Below are positions 5,702 through 6,657 of a DNA stretch of 6,657 bases, one piece after another; position 1 is the first letter of the stretch, and each line of letters opens with the position of its first letter. Source of the DNA: Gemmatimonadota bacterium (GTDB lineage Bacteria; Gemmatimonadota; Gemmatimonadetes; Gemmatimonadales; Gemmatimonadaceae); the NCBI GenBank assembly GCA_003131365.1, contig PKVB01000029.1:1-6657 (forward strand), given 5' to 3'. The notes under the pieces were generated by a model, which searched no databases, had not been told where the DNA came from, and saw only the letters and a program-made list of their open reading frames with translations. A program made the translations under genes and the position numbers.

Positions 5702-5749
5702 CCGGAATGATTCGGCGTGCGCTGAACAGAAACTTCACGGTCATTCCGG
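5702..5749. repeat. Perfect 9-bp inverted repeat between the GH5 and RCC1 genes
   Basis: CCGGAATGA (5702-5710) and TCATTCCGG (5741-5749) are exact reverse complements 30 bases apart; CGTG (5716-5719) and CACG (5736-5739) could extend the stem after an asymmetric internal loop. No T-run follows, so a standard intrinsic terminator is unlikely. It could be an operator, an RNA structure or a small repetitive element. The rest of 5620-5838 shows no gene; TAAGAT at 5825-5830 is a weak -10-like match just before the next ATG, without a matching -35. Confidence 0.4.
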
Positions 5750-5838
5750 CACAACAGAATGATCGCTGGAAGTCGACCCAGGTACTCGTGGCCCATCGCC
5801 CTCGTCGCGACACGCCCCGGGTTGTAAGATTGGGGGCC

Positions 5839-6657
5839 ATGAAACCCAACAAACTCACGATGGACGTGACAGTAAACCATTGTGTCAGAACATTGTTGAT
5901 CGGTCTCGCGCTCACCGGCTGCGGCGGTGGCGGTGAGACCGTTACCGGTACAGACACTTTCACGTTCTCGACCATCAGCGCAGGCAACGCGGTCTCGTGC
6001 GGCGTCACTATTGGAGGCAGCGGGTACTGCTGGGGCAACAACACGGCAGGCGAGTTAGGCAACGGCACGACGACGAGCAGCGCCAAGGCCGTCGCGTCAT
6101 CCAGCGGCCTGCTCTCTTTCGGCGCGGTGAGCGTCGGGAATTCGCTCGATCGCGTTGACCAGCATTCCTGCGGGCTCACAACTGGTGGTCGTGTTTATTG
6201 TTGGGGCTACAACAACTTCGGCGAGATTGGCGACGGGACGAAGAACAACAGCCTGGTTCCGGTTCAAGCATCTGTCGCGGTCACCTTCTCGGCGGTGAGG
6301 GTTGGAGGCGCCCACACCTGCGGCATGACGACGGACGGGGTGTATTGTTGGGGCGACAATACCTATGGCGAGCTCGGAATTGGCTCGCACAACCCAAGCT
6401 TGACTCCCGTCCCAATCAACGGTGGTCTCAGCTTCATATTGATACAGGCCGGGAACAACTTCAGTTGCGCCATCACCGCTGGAGCCGCCGCGTATTGCTG
6501 GGGCCTCAACTCTTCCGGACAGCTCGGCAACGGCCTGACAAGTGACAGCAACACTCCGGGCCCCGTCACCGGCAACATCGCCTTTGTTTCGATCAGCACC
6601 GGAGGCGCCCACACCTGCGGTATCGCGCCGTCGGGTTCAGCCTACTGCTGGGGGAAC
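5839..6657 (+). CDS. RCC1-repeat lipoprotein, N-terminal part (3' end outside window)
   Basis: At least 273 aa, open to the last base. ATG 5839 precedes a lipoprotein signal: hydrophobic LLIGLALTGC with lipobox LTGC and C28 as lipid site, followed by a Gly run. ATG 5860 is a possible alternative. The mature part is a series of RCC1-type beta-propeller blades. The YCWG signature recurs at residues 63, 120, 169, 219 and 269 (spacing 57, 49, 50, 50), each of the first four followed by a G-E/Q-L/I-G turn such as AGELGNGT and FGEIGDGT. Each blade also has a Cys 9-11 residues before the YCWG Cys (54/64, 111/121, 161/170, 210/220, 260/270), suggesting one disulfide per blade. A full propeller needs about seven blades, so a few more should follow. 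Extracellular or periplasmic binding is likely; the partner is unknown. Antisense ORFs here are shadows. Confidence 0.88.
   Translation, partial: MKPNKLTMDVTVNHCVRTLLIGLALTGCGGGGETVTGTDTFTFSTISAGNAVSCGVTIGGSGYCWGNNTAGELGNGTTTSSAKAVASSSGLLSFGAVSVGNSLDRVDQHSCGLTTGGRVYCWGYNNFGEIGDGTKNNSLVPVQASVAVTFSAVRVGGAHTCGMTTDGVYCWGDNTYGELGIGSHNPSLTPVPINGGLSFILIQAGNNFSCAITAGAAAYCWGLNSSGQLGNGLTSDSNTPGPVTGNIAFVSISTGGAHTCGIAPSGSAYCWGN
6304..6323 (+). repeat. 20-bp exact direct repeat within the RCC1 gene, copy 1
   Basis: GGAGGCGCCCACACCTGCGG occurs here and again at 6601-6620, exactly 297 bases (99 codons, two blades) apart, encoding GGAHTCG in both. It shows low divergence between blades three and five. Confidence 0.8.
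6601..6620 (+). repeat. 20-bp exact direct repeat within the RCC1 gene, copy 2
   Basis: This is the second copy of the 20-bp segment at 6304-6323, in the same reading frame. It encodes the strand before the conserved blade cysteine. Confidence 0.8.

Noticed and set aside
6054..6060. GTTAGGC, an R'-like core
   Set aside because: It lies inside a conserved RCC1 blade (ELGNG codons), with no paired arms or R'' partner.
5643..6179. 178-aa minus-strand ORF opposite the RCC1 gene
   Set aside because: The + strand encodes a lipoprotein signal and repeated YCWG blades; the antisense frame is a shadow of the repeats, as is the one at 6097-6612.
1..6657. CRISPR array, tRNA or rRNA genes, transposase
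   Set aside because: No regularly spaced direct repeats, cloverleaf-like segments, rRNA motifs or DDE/serine recombinase frames were seen on either strand.

Overview
This is a high-GC bacterial window that reads entirely on the + strand. It combines integron-type gene cassettes, an ECF sigma-factor operon, a secreted glycoside hydrolase and a secreted RCC1-repeat lipoprotein. Taxonomy is inference. The GC content, Sec/Spase II lipoproteins, cysteine-rich RCC1 lipoprotein and dispersed attC-like sites would suit Gemmatimonadota or a related soil/sediment phylum, but no rRNA or other marker is present.

Layout. Bases 1-540 are the 3' part of a cassette carrying the C-terminal half of a class I SAM-dependent methyltransferase, closed by an attC-like site (455-546). 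Bases 541-1040 form a complete 500-bp cassette. It encodes a 130-aa four-helix membrane protein whose stop codon lies inside the R'' box of a second attC-like site (948-1046) with a degenerate R' box. Bases 1047-1317 hold no convincing gene, only a bulged hairpin (1184-1220). Bases 1318-4244 are a tight four-gene operon: ECF sigma factor, single-TM anti-sigma candidate (ATGA overlap), exported protein with PDZ-like segments (GTGA overlap, strong Shine-Dalgarno), and an exported thioredoxin-fold protein with a CPYS single-cysteine active site (25-nt gap). Bases 4246-4380 hold a short ORF whose stop falls in the R'' box of a third attC-like site (4375-4468). Bases 4555-5619 encode a lipoprotein GH5 glycosidase (cellulase-like). 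After a spacer with a perfect 9-bp inverted repeat, an RCC1-repeat lipoprotein starts at 5839 and runs off the window end.

How it fits together. The three attC-like sites share the arm start CGAACGTTGCAGC (sites 1 and 3) and one common fold: an extra base, six paired positions, then an extra A, all in the left arm. This is the asymmetry that directs strand choice by integron integrases. No integrase is visible, so this looks like a cassette run far from its integrase or an integrase-less cluster (CALIN-like). The sigma operon lies between attC sites 2 and 3. It is probably a self-contained envelope-signalling unit in which the sigma factor is held by the membrane anti-sigma, and the PDZ and thioredoxin-like proteins act outside the cytoplasmic membrane. 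The GH5 and RCC1 genes have their own translation signals and look like separate units.
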